Below, piece after piece: positions 52,352 through 60,433 of a DNA stretch of 64,000 nucleotides (position 1 is its first letter; each line of letters starts with the position of its first letter). Source of the DNA: Isoptericola luteus (lineage in GTDB: Bacteria; Actinomycetota; Actinomycetes; Actinomycetales; Cellulomonadaceae); the NCBI RefSeq assembly GCF_020297055.1, contig NZ_JAIXCQ010000003.1, forward strand, positions 250,691-314,690, given 5' to 3'. The notes under the pieces were generated by a model. The model was not told the DNA's origin, did no database searches, and saw nothing but the letters and a program-made list of their open reading frames with translations. The position numbers and the translations under genes were made by a program.

Positions 52352-52420
52352 TGCGGCCGGTCGAAGCCCGCGCGGGCAGCGGCACCCGCGCGCGTCAGGC
52401 GTGGACGTCAGGCGTGGACG

Positions 52421-53623
52421 TCAGGCGTGGGCGCCGACGGAGATCTCCCCGAACGTCAGCTCCGGCGTCACCCCGAGGACGGCGGCCACCCGGTCCACCT
52501 GCTCCTCGACCGCTCGTCGGCGCGCCGCGGCGGGCGTCTCGAACATCTCGACGGTGATGCGCACCCGCGTCCCCGCCAGCCGCTGGTGCCAGACCCCGGC
52601 CACCACGCCGTCCACGAGGACGACCGGGAAGTTGCCGGCCTGTCCGCCCGCGAGCGCCCGCTCGGACGCCCGGCCCGGGAAGATCCACGCGCGCGGCTGA
52701 CTGCCGATGCCGTAGGCGTCGAACAGCGTGAGCAGCCGCACCTCACCGCGGCGTGGCTCGGCGTCGGAGGCGGCGGCCAGCCGCAGGCACGCGGCGCCCG
52801 CGCGGTCCACGCGTTCCAGCCGAGGGTCGGCCCCCGCCTGCGAGAACAGCTCCGCGGCCCGTGCCGGACGGATCGAGAGCCATCTCGCAAGCTCTGCCGC
52901 GGTCGCCGGCCCGTACGCGGCCAGGTAGTCGTGCAGGAGGTCGAGCGCGGCCGCCACGCCCGGGCGCGGGTCGAACGCGGGCAACCAGGTCCGTGGGCTG
53001 GTGTACGTCACCTTCCGGCCCCGGAGCCGGCCGAAGCAGAGGACGCCGCGGTGGCCCGCCGTCCCGATCAGCTGGCGCCACCGCGGCCAGAACCCGCTGA
53101 AGGCGGGCATCACCAGGTCGCCCGCCCACGGGCCGGTCGCGCCGACGACGGCCTCGTCGAGCTCGTCGACGGTCAGCTCCGCGCCGGCGAGCGCCGTCCC
53201 GATCGCCGCCAGGACGGCCTCCTGCTGGTCGCCCGTGAGCCGAGCGGCCCGCGACGGGACGGGCCCGGACGCGCCGATCCAGCCCATCGCCCCCACCCAC
53301 CGGGTCAGCCCGCCCGCGGAGAGCAGGTGCACCGTCCCGCGCGGGCCGTGCGCCTTCACGAGCGTGCGCTCGACCTCGAGCGCACGGCGGACGTCGGCGC
53401 GGGTCACGCCGTCGGCCCGCAGCCCTACCGAGGTCTCGCCGGCGACCATCACCTGGGCGTGGGCGCCCACCATCGCGTCGACGACGGCGGTCATCGCCGC
53501 CGTGCCGTCGTCGTGCACCGGCTCCGGGTCGAGCAGGCGGTGCGTCGCGAGCCGCCGGGCGAGCACCCGGTCCCAGTCCGCGGGTCGCTCCGCGGCGTCG
53601 GCCACGTCCGGTCGCACCGTCAT
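52421..53623 (-). CDS. Winged-helix DNA-binding domain protein (HTH_42 family)
   Basis: 400 residues. Family features are RVLARRLATHRLLDPE at the start, GAHAQVMVAGETSVGLRADGVTRADVRRALEVERTLVKAHGPRGTVHLLSAGGL in the first wing, and GRLRGRKVTYTSPRTWLP before a second helical part (LLHDYLAAYGPATAAELARWLSI). RLLTLFDAYGIGSQPRAWIFPGRASERALAGGQAGNFPVVLVDGVVAGVWHQRLAG near the end matches the HTH_42 core. Relatives include AlkX/YcaQ-like enzymes that act on damaged DNA, but here the catalytic QxQ-type motif is not evident. The ATG at 53623 follows ggggg. Function uncertain. Confidence 0.8.
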   Translation of the reverse strand: MTVRPDVADAAERPADWDRVLARRLATHRLLDPEPVHDDGTAAMTAVVDAMVGAHAQVMVAGETSVGLRADGVTRADVRRALEVERTLVKAHGPRGTVHLLSAGGLTRWVGAMGWIGASGPVPSRAARLTGDQQEAVLAAIGTALAGAELTVDELDEAVVGATGPWAGDLVMPAFSGFWPRWRQLIGTAGHRGVLCFGRLRGRKVTYTSPRTWLPAFDPRPGVAAALDLLHDYLAAYGPATAAELARWLSIRPARAAELFSQAGADPRLERVDRAGAACLRLAAASDAEPRRGEVRLLTLFDAYGIGSQPRAWIFPGRASERALAGGQAGNFPVVLVDGVVAGVWHQRLAGTRVRITVEMFETPAAARRRAVEEQVDRVAAVLGVTPELTFGEISVGAHA

Positions 53624-53709
53624 CCGACCCCCTCGCACTCGTGTCGCCCCAGGCTAGGGGTGGTCACCGACACGGCCGCCCGGGCAGCCGCACGGGCCAC
53701 GGCCCGCGG

Positions 53710-54222
53710 CTACCGGCGACGGTCGATCGTGCGGATGCGGTACCGCAGTGCGGCGGGTCCGGACGACGTCGCCCACGCGGCCTCGCCGGGCATCGTCCAG
53801 GCATGCGGGTCGAGCTCCGGGGCGAACGCGTCGCCCTCGACGACCAGGTCGACGTCGGTGACGACCAGCCGGTCCGCGAGCGCCAGCGCCTCGGCGTACA
53901 CCCGTTCGCCGCCCATCACCCAGACCTCCTCGCCCCCAGGTGCCCCGGAGGCGAGGGCGAGCGCCGCCCCGAGCGACGGCGCGGGCGTCGCGCCGGAGTC
54001 GTCCCAGCCGGCCTGCCGGGTGACCACGACGTTGGTGCGGCCCGGCAGGGGACGACGCGGCAGCGACTCCCAGGTGCGCCGGCCCATCACCACCGGATGG
54101 CCGGATGTCGTCGCCTTGAAGTGGGCGAAGTCCTCCGGCACCCGCCACGGGATCGTGCCGGCCGCGCCGATCACGGGACGGCCCGCGGCGTCGCGCGCCT
54201 GGGCCCAGATCAGCCCGATCAC
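53710..54222 (-). CDS. folA: Dihydrofolate reductase
   Basis: Reduces dihydrofolate to tetrahydrofolate with NADPH; 170 residues. Typical features: [69 protein letters not shown] with the catalytic acid in PEDFAHF, then [29 protein letters not shown]. The GTG start at 54222 overlaps the thyA stop as GTGA, so thyA and folA are translationally coupled; ThyA produces the dihydrofolate that FolA recycles. Slightly longer than E. coli FolA because of a Gly/Ala insert near residues 85-95. Confidence 0.97.
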   Translation of the reverse strand: MIGLIWAQARDAAGRPVIGAAGTIPWRVPEDFAHFKATTSGHPVVMGRRTWESLPRRPLPGRTNVVVTRQAGWDDSGATPAPSLGAALALASGAPGGEEVWVMGGERVYAEALALADRLVVTDVDLVVEGDAFAPELDPHAWTMPGEAAWATSSGPAALRYRIRTIDRRR

Positions 54223-55019
54223 ACCGCGACCGGGGCCTTGATGCCGGGGTGGTGCTGGTACCCGAGGACCTCGATGTCCTCGTAGGCATAGTCGAACAGC
54301 GAGTCGCGCGGCGCGAGGCGCAGCGTCGGGTAGGGGTACGGGTCGCGGGCGAGCTGGGTGCGCACCTGCTCCACGTGGTTGTCGTAGACGTGGCAGTCGC
54401 CGCCGGTCCAGACGAACTCGCCCACCTCGAGGCCGGTCTGCGCGGCCACCATGTGCGTGAGCAGCGCGTAGGAGGCGATGTTGAACGGCACGCCGAGGAA
54501 GAGGTCGGCGGAGCGCTGGTAGAGCTGGCAGCTCAGCTTCCCGTCGGCCACGTAGAACTGGAACAGCAGGTGGCACGGCGGCAGCGCCATGTCCGCCAGC
54601 TCGGCCACGTTCCACGCACTGACGATCAACCGGCGCGAGTCCGGGTTGACCTTGATCTGGTCGACGACGTCCGCGACCTGGTCGACGTGCCGTCCGTCCG
54701 GCGTCGGCCACGAGCGCCACTGGACGCCGTAGACGGGGCCCAGCTCGCCGTCGTCGGCGGCCCACTCGTCCCAGATGCTCACGTCGTGCTCCTGCAGCCA
54801 CCGCACGTTGGAGTCACCCCGCAGGAACCACAACAGCTCGTACGCGACCGACTTCAGGTGCACCCGCTTGGTGGTGATCAGCGGGAACCCGGCCTGCAGG
54901 TCGTAGCGGATCTGGCGGCCGAACACGCTGCGCGTGCCCGTCCCCGTGCGGTCGGGCTTGTGCGCGCCGCGGGCCAGCACCTCACGCAGGAGGTCTTCGT
55001 ACGGGGTGGGGATCGCCAT
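54219..55019 (-). CDS. thyA: Thymidylate synthase (folate-dependent)
   Basis: Methylates dUMP to dTMP using methylene-THF; 266 residues, standard length. Motifs: [65 protein letters not shown], the nucleophile Cys in [35 protein letters not shown], and [14 protein letters not shown]. The ATG at 55019 lies seven bases after TATTGT (55027-55032, minus strand), a leaderless arrangement. The palindrome at 55055-55124 abuts the predicted -35 region. Confidence 0.98.
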   Translation of the reverse strand: MAIPTPYEDLLREVLARGAHKPDRTGTGTRSVFGRQIRYDLQAGFPLITTKRVHLKSVAYELLWFLRGDSNVRWLQEHDVSIWDEWAADDGELGPVYGVQWRSWPTPDGRHVDQVADVVDQIKVNPDSRRLIVSAWNVAELADMALPPCHLLFQFYVADGKLSCQLYQRSADLFLGVPFNIASYALLTHMVAAQTGLEVGEFVWTGGDCHVYDNHVEQVRTQLARDPYPYPTLRLAPRDSLFDYAYEDIEVLGYQHHPGIKAPVAV

Positions 55020-55054
55020 GGCGAAAACAATACGTCCCGCCGCCCTCGTCGGGG

Positions 55055-55124
55055 ATCACCACGGCAGTTCGTGATCGGCCCGGCAGTTCGAACTGCCGCG
55101 CCGATCACGAACTGCCGCGGTGAT
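55055..55124. repeat. 70-bp near-perfect palindrome (copy 2 of the dispersed family)
   Basis: The 35-base arms 55055-55089 and 55090-55124 are reverse complements with two mismatched pairs. As in copy 1 (3167-3238), each arm has cggcagttcg outside, a GATC-containing spacer, and cggcagttc at the axis. It lies between divergent thyA and the oxidoreductase gene. Confidence 0.95.
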
Positions 55125-55148
55125 GTCTGCGGTGTCACACCTGTCCGG

Positions 55149-55178
55149 CGTCACACCGCGGCCGCCTGCGCGGTCGAC
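55149..55178 (+). promoter_or_regulatory. Candidate ECF41 sigma promoter of the NDH-2-like gene
   Basis: CGTCACA (55149-55155), 17 bases, then GTCGAC (55173-55178), about 40 bases before the start codon. The same GTCAC-N18-GTCGAC arrangement occurs upstream of the epimerase-sigma operon at 58349-58320, and known ECF41 promoters have TGTCAC-type -35 and GTC-type -10 elements. Confidence 0.55.
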
Positions 55179-55218
55179 CTGGTGAGAGCGCCCGACGGGC
55201 GCGGCACAGGAGGCAGAG

Positions 55219-56568
55219 ATGCGACGCATCGTCATCGTCGGCGGCGGCTACGCGGGATTCACGGCGGCCCGGGAGCTGGAGGGGAAGCTGCGGCGCGAGC
55301 TGCGGCGCGGCGACGTCGAGCTGGTGCTCGTCGACCCGCGCCCGTACATGACGTACCAGCCGTTCCTGCCCGAGGTGGTCGCCGGGTCGGTCGAGGCACG
55401 GCACGCGGCGGTCTCGCACCGGCGGCACCTGCGCCGCACCCGCCTGGTCGACGGCACGGTCGAGCGGGTGGACCACGCGGATCGCGTCGTCGTGGTGCGA
55501 CCGCGGTCCGGCGACCCGTACCGGCTCGGCTACGACACGGTCGTGGTCACGGCCGGCGCGGTGACGCGGGTCTTCCCCGTGCCGGGCGTCGCGGAGCACG
55601 CGATCGGCATGAAGCACGTGGAGGAGGCCGTCGCGATCCGCGACCGGCTCCTCACGGCCTTCGACGAGGCGGCGAGCCTCCCCCGCGGCCCGGAGCGGCA
55701 GCGCCTGCTCACGGTGACGTTCGTGGGCGGCGGCTTCTCCGGCGTCGAGGGCTTCGCGGAGCTGCTGTCCCTCGCCCACGACCTGCTGGGCCGCTACCCG
55801 GAGATCGACGCCCGGGAGCCGGCCTTCCACCTGGTCGAGCGGAACGACCGGATCCTGCCGGAGGTCACCGACGGGCCGGGGCGCCGGGTCGTGGAACGGC
55901 TCGAGCGGCGGGGCGCGCACGTGCACCTCGGCACGGGGCTGGTCTCGGCGGAGGACGGCGTCGTGACCCTCTCGACGGGCGAGTCGTTCGCCTCGGGCCT
56001 GCTGGTGTGGACGGCGGGCAACGCCGCGAACCCCGTCGTCGCCACGCACACCGACCTGCCGGTCGACGCGCGCGGGTACGTCGTCGTCCGCCCGGACCTG
56101 CGGGTCGGCACCGACGGCCACCCCGTCGACGACGCGTGGGCGGCGGGCGACGGCGCGGCCGTGCCCGACCTGGCCGTGCCGCGCCCCGGGGCCCTCGCCG
56201 TCCCGAACGCGCAGCACGCCGTGCGGCAGGGACGGCGCCTGGCACACAACCTCGCCGCCGCGCTGCACGGCCGGCCGACCCGGCCCTACGTGCACGGCAG
56301 CCTCGGCGTCGTCGCGACGCTCGGCCTGGGCGCGGGGATCTTCCAGTACCGCCGGGTCGTGGTGGGCGGCCGCCTCGCGTGGCTGATGCACCGCGGCTAC
56401 CACGTGCTGGCCATCCCGACGTGGGAGCGCAAGGTCCGCGTGCTCGCCGTCTGGCTCACCGCCGCGGTGTTCGGGCGCGACGTCGTCTCCCTCGCCTCGG
56501 TGCAGACGCCGCGCGCCGCGTTCGAGGCGGCGGCCCCGGCGGAGCAGCGGCATCAGGCGGTGGCGTAG
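55219..56568 (+). CDS. NDH-2-like FAD-dependent NAD(P)H oxidoreductase
   Basis: 449-residue flavoprotein of the type II NADH dehydrogenase group, which passes electrons from NADH to quinone without proton pumping. The FAD-binding motif is RRIVIVGGGYAGFTAARELEGKL; the NADH-binding motif is LLTVTFVGGGFSGVEGFAELLSL; the second FAD contact is DDAWAAGDGAAVPD. The segment RPYMTYQPFLPEVVAGSVEARH is characteristic. A C-terminal amphipathic region (GYHVLAIPTWERKVRVLAVWLTAAVFGRDVV) could attach it to the membrane. aggaggcag precedes the ATG. The last 16 bases overlap the convergent sigma-factor gene. Confidence 0.9.
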   Translation: MRRIVIVGGGYAGFTAARELEGKLRRELRRGDVELVLVDPRPYMTYQPFLPEVVAGSVEARHAAVSHRRHLRRTRLVDGTVERVDHADRVVVVRPRSGDPYRLGYDTVVVTAGAVTRVFPVPGVAEHAIGMKHVEEAVAIRDRLLTAFDEAASLPRGPERQRLLTVTFVGGGFSGVEGFAELLSLAHDLLGRYPEIDAREPAFHLVERNDRILPEVTDGPGRRVVERLERRGAHVHLGTGLVSAEDGVVTLSTGESFASGLLVWTAGNAANPVVATHTDLPVDARGYVVVRPDLRVGTDGHPVDDAWAAGDGAAVPDLAVPRPGALAVPNAQHAVRQGRRLAHNLAAALHGRPTRPYVHGSLGVVATLGLGAGIFQYRRVVVGGRLAWLMHRGYHVLAIPTWERKVRVLAVWLTAAVFGRDVVSLASVQTPRAAFEAAAPAEQRHQAVA

Positions 56569-57476
56569 CCCGTCAGCTTGTCAGGGTTGACCTGCACGTA
56601 CACGTGCTCGACCCGGCCGGCGACGACGTCCAGCGCGACGAGCGCAAAGGGGGCGGCGTCGACGTCGACGACGAGCGCGGGCAGGCCGTTGGCCTCGACG
56701 AACCGCACCTGGCCCACGTTCCAGTACTTGCGCCACACGTTGTCGAAGAACAGCAAGACCCGCGCGCGGCCCACCACCTCCACCCGCGCGGCGTGCACGC
56801 GCCCGCCGCCGTCGGCGCGCGCGACGACGTCGTCCGCCAGGTAGCGCTCGAAGCGGGCGAGGTCGCCCTCGTGCGCGGCGGCGACGAACTCGTCGAGGAG
56901 GCGCCGGTGCTCGCCCCGGTCCACGGGCACGGCCTCGCGGGTGCCCAGCCGGTCCCGCGCCCGCCGCGCGAGCTGCCGCGCGTTCGCCTCCGTGAGGCCC
57001 AGGGTCTCCGCGACCCGCGCGTGGGGGTAGCCGAACGCCTCCCGCAGCACGTACACCGCGCGCTCGACGGGCGTCAGCCGCTCCAGGAGCAGCAGCGTGG
57101 CCAGCTCCAGCGCCTCGGCCCGCTCGGCGCCGACGGCCGGGTCGTCGGAGGTGTCGACCGGCTCGGGCAGCCACGGCCCGACGTACGACTCACGGCGTGC
57201 GCGGGCCGAGGTCGCCGCGTTGATCGCGAGCCGCGTCGTGACGGTGGTGAGGAACGCCGCGGGGTTCCGCACGGCGTCGCGATCGGTGCCCTGCCAGCGG
57301 ATCCAGGCGTCCTGCACCACGTCCTCGGCCTCCGCGACGCCACCCAGCATGCGGTAGGCGATGCCGAACAGCTGTGGCCTGACGGCGAGGAACGCCTCGA
57401 GCGCCCCGGCTCCCCCGACCACGTCGGGAGAGCCAGGCGCGGCGGGGCGCCCAGGCGCGGACCGGCGCGTCGTCAT
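56553..57476 (-). CDS. sigJ: ECF41 (SigJ-type) sigma factor with SnoaL-like C-terminal domain
   Basis: 307 residues. Sigma region 2 is RPQLFGIAYRMLGGVAEAEDVVQDAWIRWQ; region 4 is LTPVERAVYVLREAFGYPHARVAETLGLTEANARQLARRARDRL. The C-terminal SnoaL-like extension carries the three ECF41 signatures: WLPEP (102-106, in the linker), DGGGR (222-226) and NPDKL (297-301). In this group the extension itself replaces an anti-sigma factor. The gene starts 40 bases after the epimerase stop, the usual ECF41-COE pairing, and its 3' end overlaps the oxidoreductase gene by 16 bases. The inducing signal is unknown. Confidence 0.94.
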   Translation of the reverse strand: MTTRRSAPGRPAAPGSPDVVGGAGALEAFLAVRPQLFGIAYRMLGGVAEAEDVVQDAWIRWQGTDRDAVRNPAAFLTTVTTRLAINAATSARARRESYVGPWLPEPVDTSDDPAVGAERAEALELATLLLLERLTPVERAVYVLREAFGYPHARVAETLGLTEANARQLARRARDRLGTREAVPVDRGEHRRLLDEFVAAAHEGDLARFERYLADDVVARADGGGRVHAARVEVVGRARVLLFFDNVWRKYWNVGQVRFVEANGLPALVVDVDAAPFALVALDVVAGRVEHVYVQVNPDKLTGYATA

Positions 57477-57515
57477 GCCGTCACGGTAGCCCGGCCCTCG
57501 TCGTCGCGGCAGCCG

Positions 57516-58268
57516 TCACACCGCCGTCCGCGGCGCCGTGAAGTCGGCGTGGGTCACCGCGCCGAGCAGGGCGTCGCCCTGCGGCACGATCGAGTCCTCC
57601 ACGAGGACGGCCCCGAAGTAGGGGGCGGCGGGGTCGGCCACGACCTCGCGGTCGTCGCCGGCGTCGGCGAGGGCTGCCCGGACGAACTCGTCGAACCGCA
57701 CCCGCTCCGGCCCGGCCACCTCGGTCACGCCCCGCCGCGGGTCGCCCGTAGCGGCCTCCGCGACGTACCGGGCCACGTCCGCCGAGGCGATCGGCTGGAA
57801 CGCGACCGGCGGGATGCGCACCACGCCGTCCACCGTGGCACCGTCGGCGATCTGCCGTGCGAACTCGAAGAACTGGGTGGCGCGCACGACCGTCCAGCCG
57901 ACACCGCCGGAGCGCACCAGCTCCTCCTGCGCGACCTTCGCCCGCAGGTACCCGGAGTCCGGGTTGCGGTCCGTGCCGACGATCGACAGCACGACGTGGT
58001 GCCGCACCCCGGCGCGCTCCTCGGCGTCGAGCAGCGTGCGCGTCGACGTCGTGAAGAACCGCAGCACGTCGTCGGGTGCGAACGACGGCGAGTTCGACAC
58101 GTCAACCACGACGTCGGCGCCGGCGAGCGCCGCGTCCACCCCCTCGCCCGTGAGGGTGTCCACGCCCGTGCTGGGCGCTGCGGCGACGGCGTCGTGCCCG
58201 GCCTGTGCCAGGAGCGCGACGACCTGATTCCCGATGAGTCCCGTCCCACCGACGACCACGATCTTCAT
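57516..58268 (-). CDS. NmrA-like NAD(P)-binding epimerase/reductase (COE partner of ECF41)
   Basis: 250 residues with a Rossmann fold of the atypical short-chain dehydrogenase (SDR_a5/NmrA) type: MKIVVVGGTGLIGNQVVALLAQAGHDAVAAAPSTGVDTLTGEGVDAALAGADVVVDVSNSP, followed by HHVVLSIVGTDRNPDSGYLRAKVAQEELVRSGGVGWTVVRATQFFEFA. ECF41 sigma genes are typically next to a carboxymuconolactone decarboxylase, oxidoreductase or epimerase (COE), and this is the epimerase-type version. It is transcribed with the sigma gene from a promoter at 58349-58320. Substrate unknown. Confidence 0.88.
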   Translation of the reverse strand: MKIVVVGGTGLIGNQVVALLAQAGHDAVAAAPSTGVDTLTGEGVDAALAGADVVVDVSNSPSFAPDDVLRFFTTSTRTLLDAEERAGVRHHVVLSIVGTDRNPDSGYLRAKVAQEELVRSGGVGWTVVRATQFFEFARQIADGATVDGVVRIPPVAFQPIASADVARYVAEAATGDPRRGVTEVAGPERVRFDEFVRAALADAGDDREVVADPAAPYFGAVLVEDSIVPQGDALLGAVTHADFTAPRTAV

Positions 58269-58319
58269 GAGTCTCGTCCTCTCTGCGGTGCGCGCGGCCC
58301 GGTGGCCGCCCGACACCCT

Positions 58320-58349
58320 GTCGACCACGCCGGGGGGCGTTCCGTGACA
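58320..58349 (-). promoter_or_regulatory. Candidate ECF41 sigma promoter of the epimerase-sigma operon
   Basis: On the minus strand TGTCACG (58349-58343), 17 bases, then GTCGAC (58325-58320), about 50 bases before the epimerase start. It matches the motif at 55149-55178 in both boxes and spacing, suggesting autoregulation plus control of the oxidoreductase. Confidence 0.6.
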
Positions 58350-58476
58350 GCCGGACCCTGGGCTGCCCGCGACACACCAGGACCGGCGGCGCGCGGCGGG
58401 CCGGAATGCCGCCACCCGTGCGCACGTTCCCCGGGCCACCCGGACATCCATGGGCGAGCAGTGGGAGGATCGACTC

Positions 58477-58974
58477 ATGACGGACCAGACGACCACGACC
58501 GAGGACCCCGCGGCCGACGCGCCTGCCGCCGTGACGCCGTCGCCGACCGACCCGCTGTGGGTCGAGCGCACCGGTACCCGCACGTACCGCGGCTACTCCG
58601 CGCGCGGCGCGAGCGTCGAGATCGGGCCGGCCGGGTCGGGCGCCGTGTTCACCCCCGGTGAGCTGCTGAAGATCGCGCTCGCCGCGTGCGCCGGGATGAG
58701 CAGCGACACCAAGTTCTCGCGCGTGCTGGGCGACGACTACGCGGTGACGATCCGGGTGGAGGACCCGAAGGACATGGACGACGACCGCTACCCCGTGCTG
58801 ACGGAGAGGTTCGAGATCGACCTGTCCTCCCTGGACGACAAGGCGCGGGACAAGACGCTGCTGCTCGCGCAGCGCTCGATCGACCGTGCCTGCACGGTCG
58901 GCCGCACGCTCAAGGCGGGCGCCCTGGTGCCGCCCGCGACGTTCGAGCAGCCCGACCAGGGAGCGGCCTCGTGA
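58477..58974 (+). CDS. OsmC-family peroxidase-like protein
   Basis: 165 residues. The OsmC core starts WVERTGTRTYRGYSARGASVEIGPAGSGAVFTPGELLKIALAACAGMSSDTKFSRVLG. The two redox cysteines are Cys71 (LAACAGM) and Cys139 (RACTVGRT), the spacing of thiol-dependent organic hydroperoxidases of the OsmC/Ohr superfamily. It detoxifies organic or fatty-acid peroxides in the cytoplasm, if the family function holds. The ATG at 58477 has gggagg eight bases upstream. Head of a three-gene unit whose second gene overlaps it by GTGA. Confidence 0.9.
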   Translation: MTDQTTTTEDPAADAPAAVTPSPTDPLWVERTGTRTYRGYSARGASVEIGPAGSGAVFTPGELLKIALAACAGMSSDTKFSRVLGDDYAVTIRVEDPKDMDDDRYPVLTERFEIDLSSLDDKARDKTLLLAQRSIDRACTVGRTLKAGALVPPATFEQPDQGAAS

Positions 58975-59888
58975 CACGCCGCCGCCGCGAGAGCACGCCG
59001 CCGCCCGACGGCGCCACGTCGGGCCCCCCGGACTCGTCCGCCACGGAGTCGGCGGGCACGGGGTCGGCGGGCACGGGGTCGGCGGGCACGGTCGTCCCGC
59101 ACGACGCGACCCAGGGCGCCGTCAGCACCGAGGACTGGACGAGCTACCGCTCCACGCCCGTGCTGGACTCGCTGCTGGACAAGGCGGTCACGATCCCGTC
59201 CGCGCAGATCCACCGGCACGTCGACAAGCTCCGGGCCCGCAACCCGGAGGCGAGCCCGGCGCAGATCATCCAGATGCTCGAGCGCGAGTACCTCACGCTC
59301 CTGGCGACGGCGGGCGGGGCGGTCGGGGCGGCGGCCGCGGCGCCGTCGGTCGGGACCGTCGCCGCGTCCGCGCTGACGACGGGCGACATCGCGACGTTCT
59401 TCGCGAGCTCGTCCGCGTTCGCCCTCGCCGTCGCCGACGTGCACGGGGTGGCGATCGACGACGTCGCCCGGCGACGCACGCTCCTCCTGGCCACCGTCCT
59501 CGGGGACCGCGGCGCCCGGGACGTCGAGAACGCCATCGGCGGCTCGACCGTGGCGTGGGGCAAGGTGATGCTCACGACGATGCCGCAGTCCACGCTCAAG
59601 CGGGTCAACAAGATGCTGTCGCGGCAGTTCCTCAAGCGTCAGGTCGCCAAGCAGGGCTCGCTGGCCCTCGGCCGGATGCTGCCGTTCGGGGTGGGCGTCG
59701 TCATCGGTGTGGCCGGTGGCCGCGCGCTCGGCCACGGTGTCATCGCGCAGTCGCGCAAGGCGTTCGGGCCGCCGCCGGAGCGCTTCCCCCGCATCCTCGA
59801 CGGCGAGACCGGGGCGCCCGTGCTCGAGGCTCCCGCCCAGGAGCGGGGCTCGAGCCGCTGGTTGCCGCGACGCAGGTCGCGGGGCTGA
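58971..59888 (+). CDS. Conserved EcsC-like protein
   Basis: 305 residues. A disordered N-terminus includes a GTGSA repeat coded by a 15-bp tandem repeat near 59050-59095. The folded part is helical, with IPSAQIHRHVDKLRARNPEASPAQIIQMLEREYLTLLATAGGAVGAAAAAPSVGTVAASALTTGDIATFFASSSAFALAVADVHG and a terminal Gly-rich amphipathic helix (LGRMLPFGVGVVIGVAGGRALGHGVIAQSRKAFG). The pattern is that of EcsC-family proteins, membrane-associated and uncharacterised. The GTG start overlaps the OsmC stop (GTGA), so the two are coupled. Confidence 0.7.
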   Translation: MTRRRRESTPPPDGATSGPPDSSATESAGTGSAGTGSAGTVVPHDATQGAVSTEDWTSYRSTPVLDSLLDKAVTIPSAQIHRHVDKLRARNPEASPAQIIQMLEREYLTLLATAGGAVGAAAAAPSVGTVAASALTTGDIATFFASSSAFALAVADVHGVAIDDVARRRTLLLATVLGDRGARDVENAIGGSTVAWGKVMLTTMPQSTLKRVNKMLSRQFLKRQVAKQGSLALGRMLPFGVGVVIGVAGGRALGHGVIAQSRKAFGPPPERFPRILDGETGAPVLEAPAQERGSSRWLPRRRSRG

Positions 59889-59890
59889 CC

Positions 59891-60403
59891 GTGTCACGGC
59901 CGGACCGCCGGGTCGAGGTGGCGCGGCTGCTGCCCGTGGAGGCGTCGGTCGCGTTCGCCTGGGTGGCAGACCTGCGCACCCACCCCCGCTGGATCCCGCT
60001 CACACGCCTGGACGGCCAGGCCCGTCCGGGCCCCGAGCTCGGCGACCGGTTCACCTTGGTCAGCGGCCCGGGCGTCCGGCGTGACGGCGCCCTGGGGCGG
60101 CTCGTGATGGCCGACCACATGGTGCTCGAGCTGCTGGAGCGACCGTCGACGGCGCAGGCGCGAGTGGGGCGGACCCGGCTCTCCAAGCGTGGCCCGGTGC
60201 TCCTCGGGGCGGCCGGGTTCGACGTCGTCCCGGTCGACCGGGCACGCTGCCGGGTCGTGTGGTGGGAGGAGGCCCACCTCGCGGGGCCGCTCCCCCGGGC
60301 CGTCGTCGATCCCCTGACGGCGCTGGCCCTGCGCGTCTTCATGACCGTGTCCCTCCGGCGTCTGGCCAAGGCTCTGGCCCGCACCGCGAGAACCCCCTCC
60401 TGA
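59891..60403 (+). CDS. SRPBCC-fold protein (polyketide cyclase/START-like)
   Basis: 170 residues. The N-terminal strand RRVEVARLLPVEASVAFAWVADLRTHPRWIPLTRLDGQARPGPELGDRFTLVSGPG is the standard start of the SRPBCC ligand-binding fold, followed by the antiparallel sheet and a C-terminal long helix (ALALRVFMTVSLRRLAKALART). Such proteins bind hydrophobic ligands in the cytoplasm; no ligand can be named. It starts two bases after the EcsC-like gene and ends the OsmC transcription unit. The GTG at 59891 is the first start consistent with the fold. Confidence 0.82.
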   Translation: MSRPDRRVEVARLLPVEASVAFAWVADLRTHPRWIPLTRLDGQARPGPELGDRFTLVSGPGVRRDGALGRLVMADHMVLELLERPSTAQARVGRTRLSKRGPVLLGAAGFDVVPVDRARCRVVWWEEAHLAGPLPRAVVDPLTALALRVFMTVSLRRLAKALARTARTPS

Positions 60404-60433
60404 TCGGCGGCGTGCGCCGGTAGAGTCGCGAGC

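Noticed and set aside
55133-55152. TGTCACA-N9-CGTC as the ECF41 promoter of the oxidoreductase gene
   Set aside because: The spacing is too short for a -35/-10 pair; the match at 55149-55178 has the same spacing as the one before the epimerase.
54249-58661. Open plus-strand frame of about 1,470 codons over thyA to OsmC
   Set aside because: Shadow of thyA, the oxidoreductase, sigma and epimerase genes.
59892-59916. Third ECF41 promoter (TGTCACG near a GTCGAG)
   Set aside because: Spacer of 13 bases and located inside the SRPBCC coding region.
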